Assembly: GCA_025360685.1 (NCBI GenBank) | Contig: JANYBR010000494.1 | Coordinates: 1-13,084, forward strand | DNA from: Pseudomonadota bacterium | GTDB lineage: Bacteria > Pseudomonadota > Alphaproteobacteria > Micropepsales > Micropepsaceae | Reading direction: 5' to 3' | DNA: 13,084 bases | Shown: one piece after another, positions 7,404 to 13,084 of the stretch | Layout of the letters: each line of letters starts with the position of its first letter | How positions within the stretch are numbered: position 1 is the first letter of the stretch | The notes under the pieces: model-generated | The model's input: the letters and a program-made list of their open reading frames with translations, nothing else | What the model was told of the DNA's origin: nothing | Database searches by the model: none | Made by a program: the position numbers and the translations under genes

Positions 7404-8082
7404 AACCCACGCCGCGTACGGTTTGCAGATAGAGCGGCAGCTTTGGATCCTCCTCGATCTTGCGGCGCAGGCGCGTCACCTGCACGTCGATCGAACGCTC
7501 CAAGGTCACGCCCAGCCGCGTGCACAGATCGGTGCGCGAGAAGGAGCGCCCGGCATTGGCGGCGAAGAGTTGCAGCAGGGCGGCTTCCGAACTCGTCAGA
7601 TGCACCGGCTTGCCCTTGCGGCTGAGCTGGCCGCGTTCGGGATCGTACGCCGCATCGCCCATGCGCACTTCGGAATGCGCCGAGCGGGCCGGCGGCGTGG
7701 CGCGGCGCAGCAAGGCGCCCACCCGCAGCAGCAGCTCGCGCGGTTCGAACGGCTTGGGCAGATAGTCGTCGGCGCCGAATTCCAGCCCAGCGATGCGGTC
7801 CTCGGCATCGCTCTTGGCGGTGAGGATGAGGATCGGAACCTGGGAGTGTGTGCGCAAGGACTTGGTCAGGTCGAAACCGGACTCGCCGGGCATCATCACG
7901 TCGAGCACCAGAAGGTCGAACGCCATGCTCTTCATCAGGGCGCGGGCATCTGCCGCATCCGCCGCCGCCGTGACGCGGTAGCCGTTCGAGGTCAGGTAAC
8001 GGTGTAGAAGCGCGCGTAGGCGCTCGTCATCGTCGACGACGAGCAGGTGCGGGTCTTCCATGGACGACTGGGCGGCGGTCAT
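7375..8082 (-). CDS. OmpR/PhoB-family response regulator
   Basis: This 235-residue regulator has a receiver domain and a winged-helix DNA-binding domain. The acidic pocket VVDDDE (15-20), phospho-acceptor Asp61 in 'LLVLDVMMPG' and Lys110 in 'DYLPKPF' are all present. The C-terminal domain runs from about 137 and ends in the standard 'RLRRKIEEDPKLPLYLQTVRGVGYVLVP'. The reading frame is open for another 69 codons upstream. ATG 8082 is chosen because AGGAA lies eight bases before it and the receiver starts soon after; ATG 8061 is the alternative. It is first in an operon with the histidine kinase, which presumably phosphorylates it. It is divergent from ilvE, with 124 bp between the starts. Confidence 0.95.
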   Translation of the reverse strand: MTAAQSSMEDPHLLVVDDDERLRALLHRYLTSNGYRVTAAADAADARALMKSMAFDLLVLDVMMPGESGFDLTKSLRTHSQVPILILTAKSDAEDRIAGLEFGADDYLPKPFEPRELLLRVGALLRRATPPARSAHSEVRMGDAAYDPERGQLSRKGKPVHLTSSEAALLQLFAANAGRSFSRTDLCTRLGVTLERSIDVQVTRLRRKIEEDPKLPLYLQTVRGVGYVLVPDRVS

Positions 8083-8124
8083 GGCTGCTATTCCTGGCGC
8101 CTTGTTTTCATGCCCCTCGGCGGC

Positions 8125-8132
8125 AGTATAAT
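8125..8132. promoter_or_regulatory. Possible shared -10 element for ilvE and the two-component operon
   Basis: AGTATAAT contains a perfect TATAAT on the plus strand (8127-8132) and TATACT on the minus strand (8130-8125). The centres of the two overlapping -10 hexamers are two bases apart. Neither has a good -35: plus TTGTTT at 8103-8108 is 18 bases upstream, and I see no clear minus-strand match. Predicted starts would give a leader of about 65-70 bases for ilvE and 35-40 for the regulator. The position between two divergent genes supports the call. Confidence 0.5.
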
Positions 8133-8194
8133 GGCCGCAAAGGGTCGCTAACCCCTTACGATAACTAGGCCCTGACCGCGTGGCGGGCAAGGGT

Positions 8195-8200
8195 GAAAGG
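8195..8200 (+). promoter_or_regulatory. Ribosome binding site deciding the ilvE start
   Basis: GAAAGG ends six bases before ATG 8207, at normal Shine-Dalgarno spacing. It directly abuts the earlier in-frame ATG at 8201, which would need GGGTGA (8191-8196) instead. This favours 8207, two codons downstream. Confidence 0.5.
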
Positions 8201-8206
8201 ATGGAC

Positions 8207-9115
8207 ATGGCCGACGTCATCCCCTTCGACCAGCGCGACGGCTCCCTGTGGTTCGACGGCAAGCTGGTGCCCTGGCGGGAGGCCAACACCCACGTCCTGA
8301 CCCACGGCCTGCACTATGGCTCCTGCGTGTTCGAGGGCGAGCGGATGTACAATGGCCGCATCTACAAGCTGGCGGAGCACACCGCGCGCCTGTTCGAATC
8401 GGCCCGCATCCTCGGCATGAAAATTCCGTACACGGAACAACAGATCGACAAGGCCAGCAACGAGGCCGCGCAAAGCCTGGGCACGCCGGAGGCCTATGTC
8501 CGCCCCGTGGTCTATCGCGGCAGCGAGATGATGGCGGTCGCCGCCCAGCATTCCAAAATCCATGTCGCCATTGCGGCGTGGCCATGGCCGTCCATGTTCG
8601 ATCCGGCGGAGAAGCTCAAGGGCATCCGTCTCGACATCTCAAGCTGGAAGCGTCCCGCGCCCGACACCGCGCCGACGCAGGCCAAGGCCGCCGGCCTCTA
8701 CATGATCTGCACCCTCTCCAAGCACGCCGCCGAGGACAAGGGCTATGCCGACGCGATGATGTTCGACTATCGCGGCTATGTCGCCGAGGCCACCGGCGCG
8801 AACATCTTCTTCGTCAAGGACGGCAAGCTCGTCACCCCGATCGCCGACTGTTTTCTCAACGGCATCACGCGCAAATCGGTGATCGAGCTGGCCAAGGCGC
8901 GCCAGATCCCGGTGGTCGAAAAGCATATCGAGGCGAAGGAGCTTGACGGTTTTTCCGAATGCTTCCTCGCCGGCACCGGGGCGGAAGTAACGCCGGTGTC
9001 GGAGATCGGCCCGCACAAGTACAAGCCCGGCAAGATCACCGAAACCCTGATGAACGATTATGCCGAAGACGTGCGCCGTCCGGTCAGCCAGGTGAACCTC
9101 GCGAAGGCGAGCTAG
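8207..9115 (+). CDS. ilvE: Branched-chain amino acid aminotransferase
   Basis: This 302-residue class IV PLP enzyme catalyses the last step of Val, Leu and Ile synthesis (and its reverse) with glutamate/2-oxoglutarate. The N-terminus 'VIPFDQRDGSLWFDGKLVPWREANTHVLTHGLHYGS' is the usual one. The PLP lysine is Lys160 in 'PTQAKAAGLY'. Then come 'GYVAEATGANIFFV' and 'LNGITRKSVIELAK', and 'CFLAGTGAEVTPVSEI' binds the cofactor phosphate side. Starts at GTG 8180 and ATG 8201 are possible; ATG 8207 has the best ribosome binding site. The stop lies in CTAG, shared with the stop of the convergent membrane-protein gene. The last 30 codons are repeated at 11590-11679, making this locus a likely recombination point. 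Confidence 0.95.
   Translation: MADVIPFDQRDGSLWFDGKLVPWREANTHVLTHGLHYGSCVFEGERMYNGRIYKLAEHTARLFESARILGMKIPYTEQQIDKASNEAAQSLGTPEAYVRPVVYRGSEMMAVAAQHSKIHVAIAAWPWPSMFDPAEKLKGIRLDISSWKRPAPDTAPTQAKAAGLYMICTLSKHAAEDKGYADAMMFDYRGYVAEATGANIFFVKDGKLVTPIADCFLNGITRKSVIELAKARQIPVVEKHIEAKELDGFSECFLAGTGAEVTPVSEIGPHKYKPGKITETLMNDYAEDVRRPVSQVNLAKAS
9026..9115 (+). repeat. Direct repeat, copy 1 (3' end of intact ilvE)
   Basis: The last 30 codons of ilvE including the stop match 11590-11679 at 81 of 90 positions by direct count, with a 34-bp identical run (9066-9099 versus 11630-11663). The two copies are 2,564 bp apart in the same orientation and flank three genes. Confidence 0.93.
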
Positions 9116-9582
9116 GGCGTCGCGGATCGCGGTCCGTTCAACAGCGACAGGCCAAAGCCGAGCACCGTCGCGGCCAGGATGCCAAGACTGACGTAGAATC
9201 CGGGCGGCGTACCGGACGTGCTGGACTCAGTGATGGGGTAGAGCACCGACAGCGCGCGGTTGGCGACCATTTGGAACAGTAGCACCAGATAGACGAACGG
9301 AATCATCGCGCGATAGCGGAACAGAGCCACGATGCCGAGCAAGCCGAGCAGCAACTGGAAAAGTCCCAGCAGAGCAAAAATCCCCACCACGGCATCGGCG
9401 CCTGCCGCGTTGTAGGTGTCGAGTGGAATGCCGTCGGCCGATTGGGCGACTTCACGCGCGCTGATGATCGAGCGCACGCCGATCAGCACCTTCAGCAGGA
9501 CAATCGGCACGAACAGCCACAGCCCGAGCCGATGACCGCGAAAGATATTGTCAAACTGCTTGGGGAATATCCGGTTCAACAT
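9112..9582 (-). CDS. Hypothetical four-helix membrane protein
   Basis: This 156-residue protein of no family I recognise has about four hydrophobic segments (near residues 20-40, 64-87, 92-116 and 128-148). They are joined by short loops with a basic N-terminus (MLNRIFPKQF), as in a small integral inner-membrane protein. No catalytic motif is visible. ATG 9582 has a good ribosome binding site, GGGAG five to six bases before it. Only 18 bases separate it from the upstream membrane-protein gene, so the two form an operon. Its stop codon (TAG in CTAG, 9112-9115) overlaps the ilvE stop on the other strand. It lies inside the segment bracketed by ilvE 3'-end repeats. Confidence 0.8.
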   Translation of the reverse strand: MLNRIFPKQFDNIFRGHRLGLWLFVPIVLLKVLIGVRSIISAREVAQSADGIPLDTYNAAGADAVVGIFALLGLFQLLLGLLGIVALFRYRAMIPFVYLVLLFQMVANRALSVLYPITESSTSGTPPGFYVSLGILAATVLGFGLSLLNGPRSATP

Positions 9583-9600
9583 CTGCGTCTCCCGCCCGTT

Positions 9601-10335
9601 CTATGCCGCCATGGCGCGTTTGCCAAACCACTTGCCCAGGCGGACGCGGAGCAGCCAGAAAATCATGACGACCAAAGGCGCAAACGCCGGCACGTAGAGA
9701 ATCGCGGCGCCGTGCAGGAATGCCGGCATGACCTTCTGCTGGCCGAGAAAGAAGGATGCCGCGGCGAAAAACAGGGAAAAACACATGCGCCACAAATGCC
9801 GCGAGATGCGCTGAACACCTGAAACACCACCCTGCCGGATCACTTTGAGGTCGAGCGCGGCGGCGAACGCCGCGAACGAGCCGAAGACGTAGTAGAGCAT
9901 CGCCGGATAGCCGTCGACCTCGCCCTTGGGACTCAGCGATGCCTGCCGGCCCCACAGCAGCAGCATGATGGCTGCGCTCAGCGCAACGATGAACGCGGCC
10001 TTCTCGAACCAGCCGGTGCTGCCTTCCTTGCGCCGGACGCTCATCCAGCCCGTGGCGACGAGGTAGAAGGCCATGAAGCCGCCGGCAACGTTGCCGCGTT
10101 GATGGATCGGAAAGGACAGGGCGGTGCCCATTGCGGCCATGACCAGCATGACAGCCACGAACACGGTTCCGTACAGCCGATGCAGCCGCTCACCCTTGGT
10201 CACCGACACCGCCGCATAGCCGGACAGGATGCCGACGCTGCCGCCGCCGATGTGAAGCACGAGCGCTGCGATCACCGCGGCATACACCCAGAACGAAGTG
10301 CCTGCCGGCAACTGCGAGAGCGAGAGTGGTGTCAT
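9601..10335 (-). CDS. Polytopic membrane protein, possibly DUF2306-like
   Basis: This 244-residue protein has about seven hydrophobic segments. 'LHIGGGSVGILSGYAAVSVTKGERLHRLYGTVF' (residues 27-59) has the spaced His, Gly and 'KG..LHR..G' pattern I associate with DUF2306-like membrane proteins. 'RHLWRMCFSLFFAAASFFLGQQ' (179-200) looks strongly conserved. His28, His52 and His180 sit at or near membrane edges and might bind a metal or haem, which is speculation. The family assignment rests on recall of pattern only. ATG 10335 has a weak GAAGAG nine bases upstream. It is first of a two-gene operon and divergent from an AraC-family regulator 203 bp away, a layout that suggests control by that regulator. 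Confidence 0.75.
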   Translation of the reverse strand: MTPLSLSQLPAGTSFWVYAAVIAALVLHIGGGSVGILSGYAAVSVTKGERLHRLYGTVFVAVMLVMAAMGTALSFPIHQRGNVAGGFMAFYLVATGWMSVRRKEGSTGWFEKAAFIVALSAAIMLLLWGRQASLSPKGEVDGYPAMLYYVFGSFAAFAAALDLKVIRQGGVSGVQRISRHLWRMCFSLFFAAASFFLGQQKVMPAFLHGAAILYVPAFAPLVVMIFWLLRVRLGKWFGKRAMAA

Positions 10336-10409
10336 GGGATTGCGCTCTTCATCGCGGACCTGAACGGGAGTGCAAGAAAGAAGACACTGCCGTTCGCGCG
10401 CGCGCTCCG

Positions 10410-10423
10410 TGACGATTGCGTCA
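10410..10423. promoter_or_regulatory. TGACG-N4-CGTCA palindrome
   Basis: Perfect 5-bp arms, TGACG (10410-10414) and CGTCA (10419-10423), surround ATTG in the 203-bp gap between divergent genes. The site is 75 bp upstream of the membrane-protein start and 116 bp upstream of the AraC start, a plausible operator position. A short dyad can occur by chance. Confidence 0.35.
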
Positions 10424-10430
10424 TGAACCT

Positions 10431-10486
10431 TGTTCCCAGTCTTTGCCGAGCCTATCTCTAGATAGTCATGCCAATTCTGGGGAACA
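10431..10486. promoter_or_regulatory. 56-bp nested dyad between the AraC gene and the membrane operon
   Basis: The inner palindrome CTATCTCTAGATAG (10452-10465) has perfect 6-bp arms. Outer arms TGTTCCC (10431-10437) and GGGAACA (10480-10486) are also exact inverses, and both pairs share one centre, between 10458 and 10459. Counting all symmetric positions, 18 of 28 pairs are complementary, including TTG/CAA at 10443-10445 and 10472-10474. It ends 52 bp before the AraC start. It could be an operator for a dimeric or tetrameric regulator, or a leader hairpin. Confidence 0.5.
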
Positions 10487-10538
10487 TGGCGCCACGCACC
10501 AAAAACATGACCGCAGGTAACAAAGAGGCATCCAGGCG

Positions 10539-11549
10539 ATGGCCGAGCTGACGGTCGCCGCCGGTCTGGCGCGCGGTCTTATGGAGCTGGCGGTCACTAA
10601 GGGCGCCAGCGCAAAGCTGTTGGCCGAACGCTCCGGCATCGATCCGCGGCAATTGCATGATCAGGACAATCGCATCGCGTTCGCCAAGTACGTCGCGCTC
10701 ATGCGCGCCGGTAAGGAGCTGTGCAACGATCCCGCACTGGCGCTGCACTATGGCGAGACCAACGATCTGGCGCAGATATCCGTCGTCGGCCTGATCAGCG
10801 CCGCGGCCGAAACGATGATGCACGCCTTTGTGCAGATCAATCGTTATGGCCGGCTGGTCGTCGAGTTCGACGGCGGTCCGCGCCGCTTCACTCTGCTGCG
10901 CGACGAGGCGGGCCTGTGGGTGGTCGACAATCGCCAGAACCCGAACGAGTTTCCCGAGCTCACCGAATCGACGTTCGCGCGCACGATCTGCGGGCCGCGC
11001 CTGTATGGCGTGACGCAGCTGGCCAAGGCAGTGCAGGTGACACACGCGGCGCCCGCCTATGTCGACGAGTATGCGCGGATCTACCGTGCGCCGGTCACCT
11101 TCGGCGCGGCGCGCAACGCCTTGCTGATCGACGAGGCGTGGGCGACCCACCGCCTGCAGCGCCAGCCGCGCTACGCCTTCGGAGTTCTTGCCCGGCGGGC
11201 CGACGCGCTGCTCAAGGAACTGGAAGAATCCAAGACCATACGCGGCCGCGTCGAGAGCCTCTTGCTGCCCATCCTGCACACCGGCGAAGCGAGCATGGAG
11301 ACGATCGCGGCCAAGATGGGTCTGAGCCGCCAGACTTTGTTCCGCAAGCTGAAGTCCGAAGACGCAACCTTCGAAAAGGTGCTCGACGAACTGCGCCACC
11401 GCATGGCGCTCGACTATCTCGGCGGCAAAAATGTCTCGGTGAAGGAAACCGCCTATCTGGTCGGGTTCTCCGAACCGGCGGCATTCTCCAGGGCCTTCAA
11501 GCGCTGGACCGGCTCGAGTCCGAAGGAAATGCGCGCCGCGAAGGCATAA
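10539..11549 (+). CDS. AraC-family transcriptional regulator
   Basis: This 336-residue cytoplasmic DNA-binding protein has an N-terminal part (about 1-200) that looks like the arabinose-binding-like/dimerisation domain of the longer AraC regulators, with 'LRDEAGLWVVDN' and 'GPRLYGVTQLAKAVQVTHAAPAY' as recognisable stretches. The C-terminal double helix-turn-helix covers about 235-333: 'SMETIAAKMGLSRQTLFRKLK' (252-272) and 'SVKETAYLVGFSEPAAFSRAFKRWTGSSPKEMR' (300-332), the standard AraC signature. ATG 10539 is the only good start; AGAGG at 10524-10528 is a weak, distant binding site. It is divergent from two membrane-protein genes it may control. The ilvE 3'-end copy begins 40 bp past its stop. 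The effector is unknown. Confidence 0.93.
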   Translation: MAELTVAAGLARGLMELAVTKGASAKLLAERSGIDPRQLHDQDNRIAFAKYVALMRAGKELCNDPALALHYGETNDLAQISVVGLISAAAETMMHAFVQINRYGRLVVEFDGGPRRFTLLRDEAGLWVVDNRQNPNEFPELTESTFARTICGPRLYGVTQLAKAVQVTHAAPAYVDEYARIYRAPVTFGAARNALLIDEAWATHRLQRQPRYAFGVLARRADALLKELEESKTIRGRVESLLLPILHTGEASMETIAAKMGLSRQTLFRKLKSEDATFEKVLDELRHRMALDYLGGKNVSVKETAYLVGFSEPAAFSRAFKRWTGSSPKEMRAAKA

Positions 11550-11589
11550 GGGCGGGAGGCGCCGATTTTGGAGATGTAGACAATTCCGG

Positions 11590-11679
11590 CCCGGCAAGAT
11601 CATCGAAACGCTGATGAACGACTACGCCCAAGACGTGCGCCGTCCGGTCAGCCAGGTGAACCTGGCGAAGGCGAGTTGA
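11590..11679 (+). pseudogene. Remnant copy of the ilvE 3' end (direct repeat, copy 2)
   Basis: Read in frame, this encodes PGKIIETLMNDYAQDVRR then PVSQVNLAKAS and a TGA stop. That is 27 of 29 residues identical to the IlvE C-terminus (Thr to Ile, Glu to Gln). The nine DNA differences include five synonymous changes and a different stop codon (TGA for TAG). It has no start or upstream coding part, so it cannot be functional. A weaker, gapped likeness to ilvE may extend left to about 11550: GGGCGG, CGCCG and GGAGAT occur in the same order as in 8979-9006. This would bring the remnant right up to the AraC stop. The third-position bias of the changes means the two copies diverged while both were under selection as ilvE, so at least one came from a different ilvE allele or species. 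Confidence 0.88.
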
Positions 11680-11846
11680 GCCGGGAATTTAGCTTGATCG
11701 GGTCGCGCCGAAGCATGCATCGCGCTTGGCCGCCGATGTGAGGCTTTCCAAACGGGAGTAAGACGCAGTGGCGCCATACGCGCTGGCCTGGCCGGATTAT
11801 CGCTGGCGCTGTCGCGTGCGGTTCGCAAGCGCCGCGGCAGCGCTCG
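11680..11846. other. Intergenic stretch without a recognisable gene
   Basis: Between the ilvE remnant and the small membrane-protein gene I see no coding sequence with a credible start and family likeness, no tRNA and no clear terminator. It would hold whatever originally followed ilvE if the repeat-bracketed segment was inserted. Confidence 0.5.
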
Positions 11847-12101
11847 CTACTTCTTGTTGCGCTTGTCACGCAGCAGCCAGAGCGAAAACAGTCCGACCGA
11901 CCAGACGACGAGAACGCTGGTCTGCCAACCGAGGAATTGATGAGCATAGGCCGCACCCAGCGGTAGAGCCTGCTTGCCGCAGTCTCCCATCACGCAGTCA
12001 TAAAGTGGGCCGCCGAAAAATCGCACGAGCCCGAAGAAAGTGACGCCGAGCATGATGATGACGATGATCGAAGCGAGGCGGCGGCGGATTTTCTCGTTCA
12101 T
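11847..12101 (-). CDS. Small two-helix membrane protein, hypothetical
   Basis: This 84-residue protein is not assigned to a family. The basic start (MNEKIRRRLAS) leads into a hydrophobic segment at about 10-29. A loop of about 28 residues contains Cys36 and Cys41 (DCVMGDCG), a second helix runs at about 58-77, and the end is very basic (RDKRNKK). By the positive-inside rule both ends are cytoplasmic and the Cys pair faces the periplasm, where it might form a disulfide. I see no clear ribosome binding site before ATG 12101, which lowers confidence. The helix/charge pattern is better than expected from a chance frame. Confidence 0.6.
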   Translation of the reverse strand: MNEKIRRRLASIIVIIMLGVTFFGLVRFFGGPLYDCVMGDCGKQALPLGAAYAHQFLGWQTSVLVVWSVGLFSLWLLRDKRNKK

Positions 12102-12549
12102 TGGGTTTGTGCGTAGCCCTGGGTTTCCGGTTGTGAATTGCCTTGCTCAGGCCGCTGACATTCATGCCCAGCGGCGCGCGAAAAAGATACTAGGTAAATA
12201 ATCACGTCCGGTACTTGTATTCCTATAGCAGCTCCCCATCTCTGCGTCTGGAGCCAAAAAGGAGCGGCCGTCTTCAGCATCTAGAACACGAGACCATACT
12301 GGTCCGGGTGCGAGCTCGTGCGCATCCGCGCGACCCGGGTATTCCGGCTTCCGCTCTCCCTAGGCGGGGCACGACTCCCGGCTTTCGCAAGGACCGAGGC
12401 GGTGGAAGCGAAGGTGCTTGTGGTTGGCCGTGGAGGCCCTCTGCCTGCCGGCCGCGTAGCTTGGAGACCAGGGCGGGATTCGCTTCGGATGTACAATGTC
12501 AGTGTACGGATCAATCCGACGGCAGCCCGCCTTTTTTTGCGACCCAGAG
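12102..12549. other. Gene-free stretch
   Basis: About 450 bp carry only low-complexity Arg/Pro/Ser-rich frames on both strands and no credible start or family motif. Two short dyads lie at 12491-12507 (GTACA...TGTAC) and 12507-12518 (CGGAT-CA-ATCCG). A run of seven T at 12532-12538 lacks a stable stem before it. No tRNA is visible. Confidence 0.5.
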
Positions 12550-12667
12550 CGTCATGGCCGGGCTTGACCCGGCCGCCCATTGGGTGCGCGTCCGCGCGCC
12601 AAACTACGCATCATCGCGGCGTGGACACGCGGTGGATGGGTGGCCGGCTCGAAGGCCCGCCATGACG
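12550..12667. repeat. Large REP-like inverted repeat
   Basis: CGTCATGGC (12550-12558) is exactly inverted at 12659-12667 (GCCATGACG). Inside the left arm, GGCCGGG (12556-12562) and CCCGGCC (12568-12574) form their own perfect stem. The right arm read on the minus strand (GGGCCTTCGAGCCGGCC, then ACCCATCCAC) matches the left arm (GGGCTTGACCCGGCC, then GCCCATTGGG) with gaps. Translated, the left arm gives MAGLDPA, a spurious peptide I associate with a dispersed repeat family of Rhizobiales and relatives. It ends 11 bp before the stop of the hydrolase gene and may help end its transcript. Confidence 0.75.
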
Positions 12668-12678
12668 AACGAGGGAAT

Positions 12679-13084
12679 TTACAAATTCCTCTTCCACAGC
12701 GCGAACAGGCGTTCCCAGTGGCGCTCGGCAGCATCCTTGTTGTAGGCGGGCCGCTGCGGAAAGGCGAAGCCGTGCTCGACCTTGGGATAGAGTTCGACTT
12801 CGGATTTGAGGCCCTTGAGCGACTGGCGCAGCGGCTCGACATTCTCCAGCGGCATCCAGTGATCGGTCTCGGCGCAGGCGAAATAGGTTTCGCCCTTCAC
12901 CTTGTGCGCCATGCGATGCGGGCTGTCGGGCGCATCGGTGAGCAGCAACACGCCATAGATCGAGGCGGCGGCGCTGAAGCGATCGGCAAACTGCGCCGCG
13001 GCGTTGATCGCGTACTGGCCGCTCATGCAATAGCCGACCGCGCCCATCGGTCCCTTCTTCGCGGCCGGATCGGCGTCGACAAAA
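12679..13084 (-). CDS. Dienelactone hydrolase family protein (5' end beyond window)
   Basis: The visible 134 residues are the C-terminal part of an alpha/beta-hydrolase of the dienelactone hydrolase family; the frame stays open to the window edge. The nucleophile motif is 'VGYCMSGQYA', with Cys encoded at 13027-13029. The acid is Asp in 'FACAETDHWMP' (12862-12864) and the base is His in 'VEHGFAFP' (12772-12774). The C-D-H order and spacing (55 and 30 residues) resemble the family's Cys-Asp-His triad. An internal ATG at 13047 just precedes the nucleophile and cannot be the true start. About 90-100 N-terminal residues should lie to the right. Family members hydrolyse dienelactones or other esters; the substrate here is unknown. 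Confidence 0.93.
   Translation of the reverse strand, partial: FVDADPAAKKGPMGAVGYCMSGQYAINAAAQFADRFSAAASIYGVLLLTDAPDSPHRMAHKVKGETYFACAETDHWMPLENVEPLRQSLKGLKSEVELYPKVEHGFAFPQRPAYNKDAAERHWERLFALWKRNL

Noticed and set aside
7279..8007. Open frame of 242 codons on the plus strand
   Set aside because: It is antisense to the response regulator and the start of the kinase, with no recognisable domain.
9116..11589. Mobile element with its own integrase between the ilvE repeats
   Set aside because: All the space is taken by two membrane-protein genes and an AraC regulator; no integrase, transposase or terminal inverted repeats are visible.
10458..11603. Open frame of 381 codons on the minus strand
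   Set aside because: It lies antisense to the AraC gene, which has a complete family signature. The frame is open because of high third-position GC, and its protein is rich in Arg, His and Gln with no family likeness.
12507..12538. Possible rho-independent terminator before seven T
   Set aside because: The only stem (CGGAT/ATCCG) has a two-base loop and is separated from the T-run by 13 bases, so no normal terminator hairpin forms.
12215..12745. Overlapping frames on both strands in the gap before the hydrolase gene
   Set aside because: They run through the REP-like repeat (MAGLDPA and VKPGHD peptides), are low in complexity and lack credible starts.

Overview
The window reads as a chromosomal stretch from a GC-rich alphaproteobacterium. 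Supporting signs are the proC, ilvE and OmpR/EnvZ-type protein sequences, a YbjN-proC gene pair, and two kinds of interspersed palindromic repeat that I know from alphaproteobacterial genomes: the GTCATGGCC...GGCCATGAC type and the TTCGACA-GGCTC-GGATG type. No species can be named from the sequence. There is no tRNA, rRNA, CRISPR array, transposase or integrase.

Left part (1-2581, all plus strand): a palindromic repeat and a short leader, then a YbjN-domain gene that overlaps proC (proline biosynthesis) by four bases. These are followed by two small single-domain genes, a VOC/glyoxalase-fold protein and a cupin. A REP-like repeat fills the gap before the next block.

Polysaccharide-decoration block (2582-5945): an MBOAT acyltransferase and an SGNH-type partner form a two-gene plus-strand unit of the AlgI/AlgJ or DltB/DltD kind. 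They probably O-acylate an extracytoplasmic glycan. A zinc-ribbon SAM methyltransferase runs into them from the other strand, ending 7 bp away.

Signalling and metabolism (6021-9115): an OmpR-type regulator and an EnvZ-like histidine kinase are overlapping minus-strand genes. They are transcribed divergently from ilvE (branched-chain aminotransferase), and the gap holds a near-symmetrical -10 element that could serve both directions.

ilvE-flanked module (9112-11679): directly after ilvE lie two membrane-protein genes (minus) and a divergent AraC-family regulator (plus). Right after the AraC gene comes a 90-bp copy of the last 30 codons of ilvE, 81/90 identical and including a stop codon. The three genes are therefore bracketed by direct repeats of the ilvE 3' end. 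That is the pattern left by integration or duplication at a gene's 3' end, although no recombinase is visible. The AraC/membrane-gene intergenic region also carries a 56-bp nested dyad with a single centre. This module is the most unusual part of the window.

Right part (11680-13084): a small two-helix membrane protein (minus), a gene-poor stretch with a large REP-like inverted repeat, and the C-terminal part of a dienelactone hydrolase-family gene (minus) that runs off the window edge. Nothing here amounts to a recognisable new defence or biosynthetic system. The module at the ilvE 3' end is the best candidate for follow-up.
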